A stretch of DNA of 64,000 bases from Myxococcota bacterium (GTDB lineage Bacteria; Myxococcota_A; Polyangia; Polyangiales; Houyiibacteriaceae), in assembly GCA_028284955.1 (NCBI GenBank), contig JANQQS010000042.1, positions 1 to 64,000 on the forward strand. The letters are read 5' to 3'. Under the pieces are notes generated by a model. The model searched no databases and had not been told where the DNA came from. It saw only the letters and a program-made list of their open reading frames with translations. The translations under genes and the position numbers were made by a program. Of the stretch, positions 25,615-34,338 are shown in pieces. Every line of letters begins with the position of its first letter. The stretch's first letter is position 1.

Positions 25615-26499
25615 CTATCGGGTGCGCTGATGCAGCGCTTCGAGAACGACGGAAAGCTTTTTTGCGTTCACGCTTACTCGGGTGGGCATTCCGCCGGAGA
25701 GCCCGAGAATTTTGACGAGGTCGATTCCGCTGTCGAATCGCGCGGCCACCGTGACCGTGGTTTCGTCGTGCACCACCGAGATGGTCGCCTTTTCTTGGCC
25801 TAGGAGGAGCAGTTTGGTCTTGTCGTACGAGTGTTTTCGCACCCGGGCATCGCAGACGGCCACGTCGCGCTCAATCACGTACCTTTCGGAGAGGCGGAGC
25901 GCCTCGCGCTCCATTCCGCGAAGCTGTTCGGAGGCCGCTTTAAACGTTGCGAACATGTCGCGATCGGTCGCGCCAGAAACCAAGAATCGCACCATCAGCC
26001 CGCGAAGCGCGTCATCCCGCCAGCGTGCGCGCAAAGCTCGATCGAGCACGTCGGCGCGGTCGCTTGGAGTGCCCAATCGGGTATCGATGGCGCGGGCGTC
26101 GTCGTCTGCGCCGGGATAGGGCTCTCGACCACCGCAGATCCATTTGGCCGCGGAACAAAGGCCGTCGAAATCAACGTGGCAACACACGGTGTCCACCGGG
26201 CCCGCGGCTTGTACCCGCTGGGGGGTAACCATTTCGGGGCAGGCGCCGTGTTCGGCTTTGGTGCTGAGCACGAAACGGTGGTCGTTGGCGTAGGCAGCGT
26301 GCTTTTCGTGGTCGTGGTGGTCGATCCACATGACCAATCGGTCGCCCAGGCCTTGGATGAACGGCAACGTTGTCCCCTCGAAGCTCGCCCCGCCGGCGTT
26401 GGCGGCGAAAGCGACGTCCAAAACGACCACCCGCCCGACAATATCTCTTGGTTTTGGCAGCTTTCGGGGCGTAGCGTACGCGAGATGAGGAAACGGCAT
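25615..26499 (-). CDS. DHH-superfamily phosphoesterase-like protein
   Basis: The 294-residue protein shows the DHH-type motif MWIDHHDHEKH near residue 57 and the downstream metal-site-like CHVDFDGLCSAAKW near residue 107. The C-terminal part (SYDKTKLLLL...GGMPTRVSVNAKKL) has the look of a DHHA1 domain with its G-G-x-P-x-x-x-x-x-x pattern. Relatives are phosphodiesterases acting on short RNA, cyclic dinucleotides or pyrophosphate. Some of the first DHH-family motifs (DxD) are not evident, so the substrate and activity are open. Confidence 0.68.
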   Translation of the reverse strand: MPFPHLAYATPRKLPKPRDIVGRVVVLDVAFAANAGGASFEGTTLPFIQGLGDRLVMWIDHHDHEKHAAYANDHRFVLSTKAEHGACPEMVTPQRVQAAGPVDTVCCHVDFDGLCSAAKWICGGREPYPGADDDARAIDTRLGTPSDRADVLDRALRARWRDDALRGLMVRFLVSGATDRDMFATFKAASEQLRGMEREALRLSERYVIERDVAVCDARVRKHSYDKTKLLLLGQEKATISVVHDETTVTVAARFDSGIDLVKILGLSGGMPTRVSVNAKKLSVVLEALHQRTR

Positions 26500-26725
26500 G
26501 GACGGGCAGAATGGGATTGTGCAGGCCGAGAAGCAAGGCGTGGTCGCAGGTCATGGGGGAAATCGACCCCTGGTCCCTGCTTGAGGAGACGTTGACAGCG
26601 CTATTTAGGTGGGTTTTTTTCCAACCGGATGTCGGTCCGAAACATAACCGAAATCATCGCAGGACATGTTCTAGGCCTATTTGTGTTCCGGGGTTTTTCC
26701 GTCTGGAAAGTAAGGGGTATAAGTC

Positions 26726-28018
26726 ATGAGTCAGAGTATGCTCGATAGCGTCTGGGTGCTCCTAGCCGCATTTTTAGTGTTTTTTATGCACGCCGGCTTT
26801 GCGCTGGTGGAGAGCGGGTTTAGCCGCAAGAAGAACGCCGTGATGGTCCTGATGAAGAACGTCGGCGTGGTGGCGATTTCTTCTGTGGTCTTTTTTGCGG
26901 TTGGATACGGCGTCATGTTCGGCACCGGAAGCTCCTTCGTGGGAATGAATTATTTCATGCCGGATGGAGCATGGGGCAACGTGGGCACCCTTCCGCTCTA
27001 TGTATTTTTGTTCTTCCAGTTGGTCTTCGCGGCCACGGCATGCACCATCGTGAGCGGCGCGATCGCGGAACGCGCTCGACTCACCACGTTTTTCATCTTC
27101 ACCGCGCTCGCCACCGCGCTCATTTACCCGGTCGTCGGCCACTGGGTGTGGGGAGGCGGTTGGCTTTCTGAGATGGGCTTCATGGATTTCGCGGGCAGCA
27201 CCGTAGTCCACGCCGTTGGTGGCGGAATGGCGCTCGCAGGTGCGATCGCGGTTGGACCACGACTTGGTCGCTATCTTCCCGACGGGAAATCGACGCCGAT
27301 GCCCGCGCACAATTTCCCGCTCGCGACGCTCGGCGTGTTCGTGCTCTGGCTCGGATGGTTCGGTTTCAACGGCGGAAGCACGGTATCGGCAGAAGACCCA
27401 GGAGCGATTGCGGGCATCGTTTTGGTGACCAACCTGGCCGCGTCGGTTGGATTCTTGGCAGCGCTCCTTTGGGTTCGAGGGCGCACCGGCATGCTCGACT
27501 TGTCGATGGGTCTCAATGGAGCGCTTGCCGGTCTGGTCGGCATCACCGCGGGGTGCGATGTAATTTCGCCCGGTTGGTCGATGGTCGTCGGGGGCATTGC
27601 AGGGGTGCTTTGCGTGGAAGGCGTGCTTTTGCTCGACCGTTTGAAGATCGACGATCCGGTGGGCGCGATTACCGTCCACGGGATCTGCGGAATCTTTGGC
27701 ACGCTTGCGATCGGTCTGTTCGGAAACGAAGTTGGCCTTTTTGTTGGTGGCGGTCTAGAGCAGCTCAAGGTGCAGGCGATTGGAACCTTCGCCGGCACCG
27801 CGTTCGCGTTTGCGATTGGTTCGGTGCTCTGGTTCGGACTTAAGGCGGTTGTACCGGGCGGGATTCGAGTCTCCGAGTCACATGAGCTCGAAGGTCTCGA
27901 CCGTGCCGAATGCGGCGTCAGCGCGTACGGTGAAGAGCTTGCTGGCGGCGCAAACGTAGCCGACTCCATTCCTCCCCAAGCTGCGCCGGTCGGGGTGTCT
28001 ACGGCGACCGCAAGTTAG
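26726..28018 (+). CDS. amt: ammonium transporter (Amt family)
   Basis: A 430-residue, eleven-span Amt/MEP/Rh channel. Recognisable segments are FFMHAGFALVESGFSRKKN at the start, DFAGSTVVHAVGGG carrying the first conserved pore His, and ITVHGICGIFGTLAIG carrying the second. It imports ammonium through the inner membrane. No glnK/glnB gene is adjacent, which is unusual. A good ribosome-binding site (GTAAGGGG) precedes the start, and a strong terminator and a porin gene follow. Confidence 0.96.
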   Translation: MSQSMLDSVWVLLAAFLVFFMHAGFALVESGFSRKKNAVMVLMKNVGVVAISSVVFFAVGYGVMFGTGSSFVGMNYFMPDGAWGNVGTLPLYVFLFFQLVFAATACTIVSGAIAERARLTTFFIFTALATALIYPVVGHWVWGGGWLSEMGFMDFAGSTVVHAVGGGMALAGAIAVGPRLGRYLPDGKSTPMPAHNFPLATLGVFVLWLGWFGFNGGSTVSAEDPGAIAGIVLVTNLAASVGFLAALLWVRGRTGMLDLSMGLNGALAGLVGITAGCDVISPGWSMVVGGIAGVLCVEGVLLLDRLKIDDPVGAITVHGICGIFGTLAIGLFGNEVGLFVGGGLEQLKVQAIGTFAGTAFAFAIGSVLWFGLKAVVPGGIRVSESHELEGLDRAECGVSAYGEELAGGANVADSIPPQAAPVGVSTATAS

Positions 28019-28047
28019 TTACGAACCTACGTTCGTTCGACAACGAA

Positions 28048-28082
28048 ACACCGAGCTTCGCATGAGAGGCTCGGTGTTTTTG
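28048..28082 (+). terminator. rho-independent terminator after the ammonium transporter gene
   Basis: A perfect 9-bp stem (ACACCGAGC at 28048-28056 and GCTCGGTGT at 28069-28077) with a 12-base loop is followed by a T-run. It separates the transporter gene from the porin gene, so the latter probably has its own promoter. Confidence 0.9.
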
Positions 28083-28286
28083 TTTTCGAAACGCTTTACT
28101 TTTTTTTTTCTCTGACCTAGAAACGGCCGCGGGAGAAGTTCATCTGAAGGTTCTGTTGATGGGTCGACTACCTGCTGTGGTGGAGATCACTTTTCGGGCC
28201 GTTAGATCGATCTCGGCGTAAAAGGGAACAAGCGTAGAGGGAACATGAAGCGCGGTGTGGATGCGAAGCACAGTGTGGAGGTAAAC

Positions 28287-29624
28287 GTGAGAAACTTATT
28301 GCGGCTTTCAGTCGTGTTGGGCTTGCTCGCACCGGCCGGTGCGATCGCACAGACGGACGACGACTCGTCGACGGGTGTGCAAGTTGGAGGGAGCGTGTCT
28401 GCGGACACCGCAGCGGGGGAGACCGAAGGGTCGGCTGATGCTGAAGGAGAAGCCGGCGCGGACGCGACCAGCCCGTTCGATGAGCCAGAGCCAGATCCGG
28501 TCTACGCGCCGCCTCCGCCGCCTCCTCCCAGCCCTGTGGCGGTTACCCCGCCCCCGCCGCCTCCTGCGGTCGAAGAGGAGGAGGAAGAACCGACGGTCTG
28601 GGATAGCCTTTCCGCGAACGTATTCGCCGATGCGTTTTACATGGCCGACTGGAATCGACCCAGCGACCCGACTGCGGCGTCGAGCGTGCCGCATCGCGCC
28701 TTCGATTCATCGCATGGATTTCAGCTGGCGTTCGCCGGGCTTGACGTGGCCTACGAAGGGGAGCAGGTCGGCGCGACGATCAACCTTCGTTTCGGCGATG
28801 GTGCGCGGCGTTTGATTGGTAACGATGAGCCCGTGTTTTCGGTGCTCAAACAGGGCTATCTCACCTGGTCGCCTACCGAACAGCTGTCGTTCGATTTGGG
28901 CCAGTTCGATACGATTTACGGCGCCGAGGTCGCCGATAGCTGGCAGAACCTGAACTACACGCGCGGCGCGCTCTACTACCTGATGCAGCCGTTTTATCAC
29001 ACGGGTTTGCGGGCCGGTTATCAGGTCAATGATACGGTCAGCTTGACCGGTTTGATCGTCAACGGAACCAACAATCCCATCGACAACAACCAGAGCCCTC
29101 ATGTGGGTTTGCAGGTTGGCTTGACGCCGAGCGACGATCTCGGGTTCTGGCTCGGCTACTATGGCGGCGCGGGCAGCAGTGGTTTCGGAGGAAACCCGGA
29201 ACGAAGCGACGATGAGTGGGAACACTTCTTTGACGCGGTGCTCAACGTTACGGCTGGCGATCTGACCTTTGTTGGAAACGCCGACTTCTATCTGAGTGGC
29301 CCCGATACCGGGGAAGGCCCGTCGTTTTATTGGGGCGCGAGCGCGGCGCTCGGGTACGCGCTCACGGAGATGTTCGGCGTCGCAGGTCGCGTAGAGTTCT
29401 TGCACGACCCCACCGAACGAGCTCCCGGAACGCCGTTTATCAGCGGTGCGTATGACTGGCTCGCGACGGGCACGGTGACGCTAGACTTCAAGCCCATCGA
29501 GAACCTGATCATTCGTCTCGACAACCGAATCGAGTTTGCGGAAGCTGATGTCTTCGCCGACAAGGATGGCGTTACTGACATTTGGTTTGCCACCACATTG
29601 GGCGCCGTCGTCAAAGCGAACTAG
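28287..29624 (+). CDS. outer-membrane beta-barrel porin-like protein
   Basis: The GTG at 28287, behind GTGGAGG, gives a good signal peptide (MRNLLRLSVVLGLLAPAGAIAQ); an ATG at 28245 would add fourteen residues before it. The mature protein has an acidic and Pro-rich linker (Pro runs near residues 75-100, then a Glu run) and a C-terminal barrel of alternating strands (ATINLRFGDG, LSFDLGQFDT, GLRAGYQVNDT, LTFVGNADFYL). The barrel resembles the BBP2/DUF1597-type porins of Myxococcota. The linker may reach the peptidoglycan. It could supply the ammonium channel, by position only. Confidence 0.82.
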   Translation: MRNLLRLSVVLGLLAPAGAIAQTDDDSSTGVQVGGSVSADTAAGETEGSADAEGEAGADATSPFDEPEPDPVYAPPPPPPPSPVAVTPPPPPPAVEEEEEEPTVWDSLSANVFADAFYMADWNRPSDPTAASSVPHRAFDSSHGFQLAFAGLDVAYEGEQVGATINLRFGDGARRLIGNDEPVFSVLKQGYLTWSPTEQLSFDLGQFDTIYGAEVADSWQNLNYTRGALYYLMQPFYHTGLRAGYQVNDTVSLTGLIVNGTNNPIDNNQSPHVGLQVGLTPSDDLGFWLGYYGGAGSSGFGGNPERSDDEWEHFFDAVLNVTAGDLTFVGNADFYLSGPDTGEGPSFYWGASAALGYALTEMFGVAGRVEFLHDPTERAPGTPFISGAYDWLATGTVTLDFKPIENLIIRLDNRIEFAEADVFADKDGVTDIWFATTLGAVVKAN

Positions 29625-29650
29625 TCGCAGAACGCACCCAATCCTCAAAG

Positions 29651-29680
29651 CGGCCGGGCCCATGGGGCTCGGCCGTTTTG
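29651..29680 (+). terminator. rho-independent terminator after the porin gene
   Basis: An almost perfect GC-rich stem (CGGCCGGGCCC and GGGCTCGGCCG, 29651-29674) with a 3-base loop is followed by TTTTG. It ends the transcript of the porin gene. Confidence 0.85.
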
Positions 29681-29712
29681 ATTTGTTATGGGAACGTGTA
29701 TGCTCACGCTCC

Positions 29713-30132
29713 ATGAGCGCGAGGATGATGATGATGTGCGCCGCATTGGCCGGTGCGCTTTCTTTCGGCGCGGGATGTGGCGGGCCTTCTGCACAGGCCA
29801 AAGCCCAGACTCTGAGTCGTCTGAAGGGCGCCATCCGGTCGCCGATTCAAACCCGGGAGCAAGCGAGCGAGCACAGTCGACTGGTTGAACAGGTCATGGA
29901 CGAGCACGGTCTTCGAGATCGCAGTCGCTCAGAGGTGGTGCAGCTCATTGGACAAGGTGAACCCTGCGCCCGTCATCCGAGATGCGCGGAGCTCGGATTC
30001 GAGGCAGACGACTGGTTCTATACGGTTGGCGCAGTGGGTGGGGCGTATGCCGGGCAAACACCTGAGTTGATCGTTGGGTTTGACTCAAGCGGTCACGTTC
30101 GCCGTCTTTGGAATTTTCGGACGCACGAATAG
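29713..30132 (+). CDS. small lipoprotein
   Basis: The start at 29713 gives a Met-rich signal and a lipobox (FGAGC). The mature part of about 115 residues has two Cys (GEPCARHPRC), which may pair, and a C-terminal half reminiscent of SmpA/BamE-like folds (EVVQLIGQGEP...ELIVGFDSSGHVRRLW). That BamE comparison is only a structural impression. It stands alone between a terminator and a convergent nucleotidase gene. Confidence 0.65.
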   Translation: MSARMMMMCAALAGALSFGAGCGGPSAQAKAQTLSRLKGAIRSPIQTREQASEHSRLVEQVMDEHGLRDRSRSEVVQLIGQGEPCARHPRCAELGFEADDWFYTVGAVGGAYAGQTPELIVGFDSSGHVRRLWNFRTHE

Positions 30133-30177
30133 CCGCCAGTCATCGCTGCGTTGTCTCGCTTCGGTTGGCGGAGCTGG

Positions 30178-31992
30178 TTATTTTAAGTCGTCGGCAGCCT
30201 TTGAGTCAGCAACCTTTGAGTCGGCAACCTTTGAGTCGGCAACCTTCGAGTCGGCAACACAGTTGAGCGGACGATTGCCCAGATAGTTCATGCGCTTTGC
30301 CCGCCTGGGGTCGATCGATTTGTCTGAGGGATCGAGCGTTCGCTCCTTCCGCATGAGTACCTCGACCAATGCCTCCCGAATCGGGGCTTCGTTTTCGACG
30401 GCGATTCGGGATGCCCGGTTCGGCAAGTCGGTGAATGTTCCATCGCCTCCGGTAGCGAGGAAATCGCTCGTCAGGACCGATACGCGATCTTGGTGTTTGA
30501 TTCTATGACCGCTGCTCCGGCTCATTCGAACGACAAGACGGCGATTTCGGCAACGCACGTGAACTCGAATTCCCGACAGAAGCACCAACGCACCTTTCGA
30601 CCGAAGGTTTTTGGTCACGATCGACTCCAGCTCTTTGCCGCTGACCGTCAGGCTGGCGAAGCGATTGTCGAACGGAAACACTTGATAAAACTCACCGTAT
30701 GTAATCGGACCGGGAAGAATCGGTGCTCGGACACCCCCCGTCGTGAGCACTGCAACGTCGGCGGTGGGTCGTGCGGCGCGCATCAAATCGGTCATTAGGT
30801 TCCCCAGCGACGATTCTTTGTCATGGGACCTGGTGAACTTGCGCATAGCGCGAACGTTCAACGGCTTGCTCGCTTGTTGTTTCGCGAGATCGAGTTCGTG
30901 TGCGACAGCGGCGAGCACGCCAGCGTCGGGCACGACTGGCTTGCCTTCGTAGGCACCGGGGCGGCAGGTTTCGAGCGTGGCGCTACGGTCTTGGCAGACC
31001 GGCTGAGGAGGGTGGATCGTGGTGTCGACGACTCTGCTCCGGGTGGTGTCGAACGCAAAGTCGATTCGTCCGAATGCGTGTCCATTCGAATACGCTTCGA
31101 TGATGGGAATCCCATTCACTCGGTGTGCGATCGCGCCGTGGGTGTGCCCAGCAAAAATTGCGTCAACGGATCCTTTCGGAAGGGCGCGCGCGACGCGAAA
31201 TATCTCGGCGTCTTGCTCGCATGAGGACAGGTCGTCGGGGTTTGCGTAACGCGAACATTTGCCACCGGCGTGAGCCAACACGAGGATGATTCGCGCTCCT
31301 TTTCGGCGAAGTTCACGCGTCCGTTTCTTGATGGTCCGTGAGAGACTTGCGACCCGTATATCCCGCACGTTCGCGCGGATGGTGGTTCGCAGGGTTGCCT
31401 CGGTGGTGACCCCGATCACTCCGATTCGAACTCCCGCTCGCTCGATCAGCGCAGTTGGAGAAATATTCGGCCAATCGACAAGAGACCTGGTGGCGCGATC
31501 AAAAAGATTCGCGGTCAAAATGGAGAACTTCGCCTCTGCCGCGCGGGCGAACAACGCTCCCCGGGGATTGTCGCGGTCGGTCGTGGGCGTCACCGCATCG
31601 CCGACCGGTCCGTAATCAAACTCGTGGTTGCCTATTGCGGCGGCGTCATACCGAGCTGCATTGAAGGCCTGGACCATTCCCCGACCTTCTCCGAGATTGG
31701 ATTCGAGGGTCCCTTGCCACATGTCGCCGGCGTCGAGGAGCATCACGCCTCCGCCCTCAGATGCCTGTAATTCTCTGAGATTTTTCACGAATCCAGCGAT
31801 GATGGCCACGCGAGAGATGGCGCCGTGAAGGTCGTTGGTGCTGACTACGGAGATCGTCACGCGATCGTCAGTTGCGTTCGACCGGCCTTCAGATGTCGAA
31901 CTGAGCCCGCGTTCAGAAGCATTTGCGTGCGTTTGCTCACACGCCGACAGGAAGAACGGGGCGCAGAGCAAGAACGAAATCCGACTGATCAT
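30178..31992 (-). CDS. 5'-nucleotidase / 2',3'-cyclic phosphodiesterase family lipoprotein
   Basis: The lipobox (FFLSAC) places the protein outside the inner membrane. The metallophosphatase domain has STNDLHGA (dinuclear-metal Asp/His), DAGDMWQGT, IGNHEFDYG and a later AGHTHG. The C-terminal nucleotide-recognition domain begins around EKSLGNLMTDL-type sequence (SSLGNLMTDLMR) and includes TTGGVRAPI. It would release phosphate from nucleotides or related esters. I use the ATG at 31992 to keep the signal at the N-terminus. The C-terminus carries a pentapeptide repeat (KVADS). Confidence 0.9.
   Translation of the reverse strand: MISRISFLLCAPFFLSACEQTHANASERGLSSTSEGRSNATDDRVTISVVSTNDLHGAISRVAIIAGFVKNLRELQASEGGGVMLLDAGDMWQGTLESNLGEGRGMVQAFNAARYDAAAIGNHEFDYGPVGDAVTPTTDRDNPRGALFARAAEAKFSILTANLFDRATRSLVDWPNISPTALIERAGVRIGVIGVTTEATLRTTIRANVRDIRVASLSRTIKKRTRELRRKGARIILVLAHAGGKCSRYANPDDLSSCEQDAEIFRVARALPKGSVDAIFAGHTHGAIAHRVNGIPIIEAYSNGHAFGRIDFAFDTTRSRVVDTTIHPPQPVCQDRSATLETCRPGAYEGKPVVPDAGVLAAVAHELDLAKQQASKPLNVRAMRKFTRSHDKESSLGNLMTDLMRAARPTADVAVLTTGGVRAPILPGPITYGEFYQVFPFDNRFASLTVSGKELESIVTKNLRSKGALVLLSGIRVHVRCRNRRLVVRMSRSSGHRIKHQDRVSVLTSDFLATGGDGTFTDLPNRASRIAVENEAPIREALVEVLMRKERTLDPSDKSIDPRRAKRMNYLGNRPLNCVADSKVADSKVADSKVADSKAADDLK
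30190..30264. repeat. tandem repeat, 15 bp x about 5, in the nucleotidase C-terminus
   Basis: Five units of gtcggcaacctttga (the first and last diverged) encode KVADS repeats at the C-terminus of the minus-strand nucleotidase. The array ends just before the stop codon. Confidence 0.88.
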
Positions 31993-32186
31993 TTTGTGCT
32001 TCGAAGCGCTGTCACACGGCATGAGCACACCTCGCGCAGCCCGTCTTCCAAAGCGCCACTAGGCGATAATGGACGGCGGTCCATGATGCAAATTGGACCG
32101 TCGAGTTTCCTCCACCGGTCCGAGTTTAGCTATTGTATCAAGTATGATTAATTCGAGCAGACTTTGCTTCGCAAGAATGTCAATGC

Positions 32187-32225
32187 GTAAAGCGTTTAGT
32201 TGTACTTTACACGTTTTGTGATAAT
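32187..32225 (+). promoter_or_regulatory. candidate MerR operator/promoter of the oxygenase operon
   Basis: A perfect dyad, GTAAAG (32187-32192) and CTTTAC (32205-32210) with a 12-base spacer, lies just upstream of the reductase gene. A GATAAT -10-like box (32220-32225) has a weak TTTAGT -35-like element 19 bp upstream (32195-32200), and the dyad lies across that spacing. Long spacers with an internal dyad are typical of MerR-controlled promoters, and a MerR gene is the second gene of this operon. The link is an inference. Confidence 0.5.
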
Positions 32226-32233
32226 CTGTCGCC

Positions 32234-33493
32234 ATGGAACCCAGACGACTGGTCCAGACATTTCGTGATTCTGCGGCCATGCGACCGCTGCGAGAGTTCT
32301 TCCTTCAGGCGCGTCGAGATGTTCGCGTGCTTAGCCGATCGGTCCTCTTTGGGGACCGTCCCTCGCCAGTGGTGTCGCGAACCAAATCGTGTGCGCGCAG
32401 CGAGATACCAGCTCCACCGGTAGAGTCTGCGTTGCCGGGACGGCGCGTTGTCAAAGTGACCCGGGTGGAGCGCGAAACGGCGGATGCCACATCGCTTCAC
32501 TTGGTGGAGCAAGACGGATCGCCACTACGTTTTACGCCGGGTCAGTTTTTGACGCTAGAGGTCTCGGTCAAAGAGGGGCTAGTGCGGCGCGCGTACTCGC
32601 TGATCGCTGGTGAAACGCCAGAAGACTCCGCCCACATTACCATCAAGCGGATCGCGAACGGCATGGCGAGCAGTCTACTTTGCGACACGGTGCAACCAGG
32701 AGCTGAGCTGTGGGTTCGAGGGCCTTCGGGCAACTTCACGTTGCCGAGCGACGACATACCTCGGGCGGGGCTGGTGATGATCGCGGGAGGAAGCGGAGTT
32801 ACGCCCATCCTTTCCATCGCGCAGGAGGTTTTGCGGACACAGAGTCAACATGCTGGAGGTCCTCGCATTACGCTCGTGTACGGAAACCGAGGAATCGCCG
32901 ATGTCATATTCCGGGAGCGTCTCGCGCGGCTGGCTGATGCACATCCGAGCCGACTGATCGTCGATCACGTGCTTAGCGATCCCCCGTCGTCTTGGACTGG
33001 TGGCGTGGGGATGCTCGATTCGCCGACCTTGCGCCAGCGTTTCGACGCGCTGGGTATCTCCCGCGGAGCCAACGAGCGGATGTATTTTGTCTGCGGGCCG
33101 ACGCCAATGATGGAGGCCGCACGTCGCACGTTGGGAGAACTCGGGGTTTCGCCTTCCCGGATTCGAGAGGAGCTTTTTAGCCGTCCAGAAGCCCGAGCGA
33201 CCCAGTTGTCGTCGCCTGCCGCGCAAACCTTGTCGGTACTGAAAAACGGCAATGTGTCCACCTTGGTCGCAGCTCCAGGAAAAACCATTTTGGATGCGGC
33301 TTTGGATGCCGGGATCGACATGCCGTTTTCGTGTGCCATGGGAGGGTGTGGGGCGTGCCGGGTCCGACTGTCGAGCGGGTCGGTGGATATGGCCGAACCG
33401 AATTGCCTTTCGCAGGCGGAGCGTCGTGATGGGTACGTACTTACGTGCGTTGGAAGGGCGACGTCTCCCGTTGTGCTGGAGGTCGACTCATGA
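32234..33493 (+). CDS. [2Fe-2S] ferredoxin-NAD(P)H flavoreductase (oxygenase partner)
   Basis: Domain order: an N-terminal extension of about 70 residues, an FAD-binding barrel with RRAYSL (FAD Arg/Tyr/Ser), an NAD(P)-binding domain with AGGSGVTPILS and CGPTPMMEAA, and a C-terminal plant-type ferredoxin domain. The cluster ligands are Cys367, Cys372, Cys375 and Cys405 (C-x4-C-x2-C-x29-C). It carries electrons from NAD(P)H to an oxygenase, most likely the diiron protein two genes on. The MerR gene start overlaps this stop (ATGA), so they are coupled. Confidence 0.9.
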   Translation: MEPRRLVQTFRDSAAMRPLREFFLQARRDVRVLSRSVLFGDRPSPVVSRTKSCARSEIPAPPVESALPGRRVVKVTRVERETADATSLHLVEQDGSPLRFTPGQFLTLEVSVKEGLVRRAYSLIAGETPEDSAHITIKRIANGMASSLLCDTVQPGAELWVRGPSGNFTLPSDDIPRAGLVMIAGGSGVTPILSIAQEVLRTQSQHAGGPRITLVYGNRGIADVIFRERLARLADAHPSRLIVDHVLSDPPSSWTGGVGMLDSPTLRQRFDALGISRGANERMYFVCGPTPMMEAARRTLGELGVSPSRIREELFSRPEARATQLSSPAAQTLSVLKNGNVSTLVAAPGKTILDAALDAGIDMPFSCAMGGCGACRVRLSSGSVDMAEPNCLSQAERRDGYVLTCVGRATSPVVLEVDS

Positions 33494-34299
33494 TCGAACG
33501 CTCCGCCGCCAGCGTGAAGCGTGTCGAGAGCGAGCCCGCGGACGCTCGCTACTGCTATCGCATGCGGGATTTGTGTGAAATCACCGGTTTGCCGCGACAG
33601 GCTATTCACTTCTATGTGAAAGAGGGCATCCTCGCGCCGGGACGAAAAACTGGACGCAACATGGCTTGGTATAGCGAGCAGCATGTACAGCGACTGCGTC
33701 TCATCAAGAAGCTCCAACAAGAACGATTCCTGCCATTGCGCGCGATCAAGGCGCTGCTCGATGGCCAGAGCAATGTCGATTTCTCCGTTGAGCAGCGTCG
33801 TTTCCTGCAGAGCGTGCGTGCGCGATTCGGTCACGACACCCAGCCTGGCGAGACCGAATTGGGCCAGACCGAAATAGGCCAGATACTGTTTGGTACCGAG
33901 TCCGAGAAACTGTTGGACGTCGATGTAGTCATCGCGCGTACCTGCATCCACAAGAGCGATCTCGAACGCGCCATCGGTATAGGTCTGGTTCGTTCGGTTC
34001 AAGAAGAAGAACAGGCGCGAATTCCTGAATCGGATCTCTGGATCATAGAGTCCATCGCTGAGCTTCGAGCTATCGGATTCGATGAAAAACTCGGGTTTTC
34101 GGTCGACGACATTGCCGTATACGAAGAAGCAATGAGTTCGTTATTTCGCAACGAGCTCAAGCTCCTTTCCAGCCGGTTGTCTGGTCTACCGCCTGAGCAG
34201 GTCGCCAGCATGATCGAGCGGTTTCTTCCCGTGATCCATCGATTCTTGGTGCGATATCATGCCAACCAGGTGCGAAATTTTCTTGATACAGTGACTTAG
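33490..34299 (+). CDS. MerR-family transcriptional regulator
   Basis: A winged helix-turn-helix begins around residue 25 (YRMRDLCEITGLPRQAIHFYVKEGIL) and has the second wing typical of MerR (RNMAWYSEQHVQRLRLIKKLQ). The 200-residue C-terminal part is helical and lacks a Cys metal centre, so it may sense a lipid or aromatic compound. The start at 33490 overlaps the reductase stop. A dyad at 32187-32210 in front of the operon is the likely target. A short 15-bp repeat is in the linker at residue 120. Confidence 0.88.
   Translation: MIERSAASVKRVESEPADARYCYRMRDLCEITGLPRQAIHFYVKEGILAPGRKTGRNMAWYSEQHVQRLRLIKKLQQERFLPLRAIKALLDGQSNVDFSVEQRRFLQSVRARFGHDTQPGETELGQTEIGQILFGTESEKLLDVDVVIARTCIHKSDLERAIGIGLVRSVQEEEQARIPESDLWIIESIAELRAIGFDEKLGFSVDDIAVYEEAMSSLFRNELKLLSSRLSGLPPEQVASMIERFLPVIHRFLVRYHANQVRNFLDTVT
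33847..33876. repeat. tandem repeat, 15 bp x 2, in MerR gene
   Basis: Two units of the type ggcgagaccgaattg (the second is ggccagaccgaaata), followed by a partial third, encode GETEL-GQTEI-GQIL in the regulator's linker. Confidence 0.7.
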
Positions 34300-34338
34300 T
34301 TACGTGGTCGAGCGAAACGAAAGAAGTGAAGGTATCTC

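Noticed and set aside
26774-27679. Minus-strand frame of 301 codons opposite the ammonium transporter
   Set aside because: Its composition is His/Arg/Glu-rich, with no hydrophobic core, and the plus frame is a certain Amt gene.
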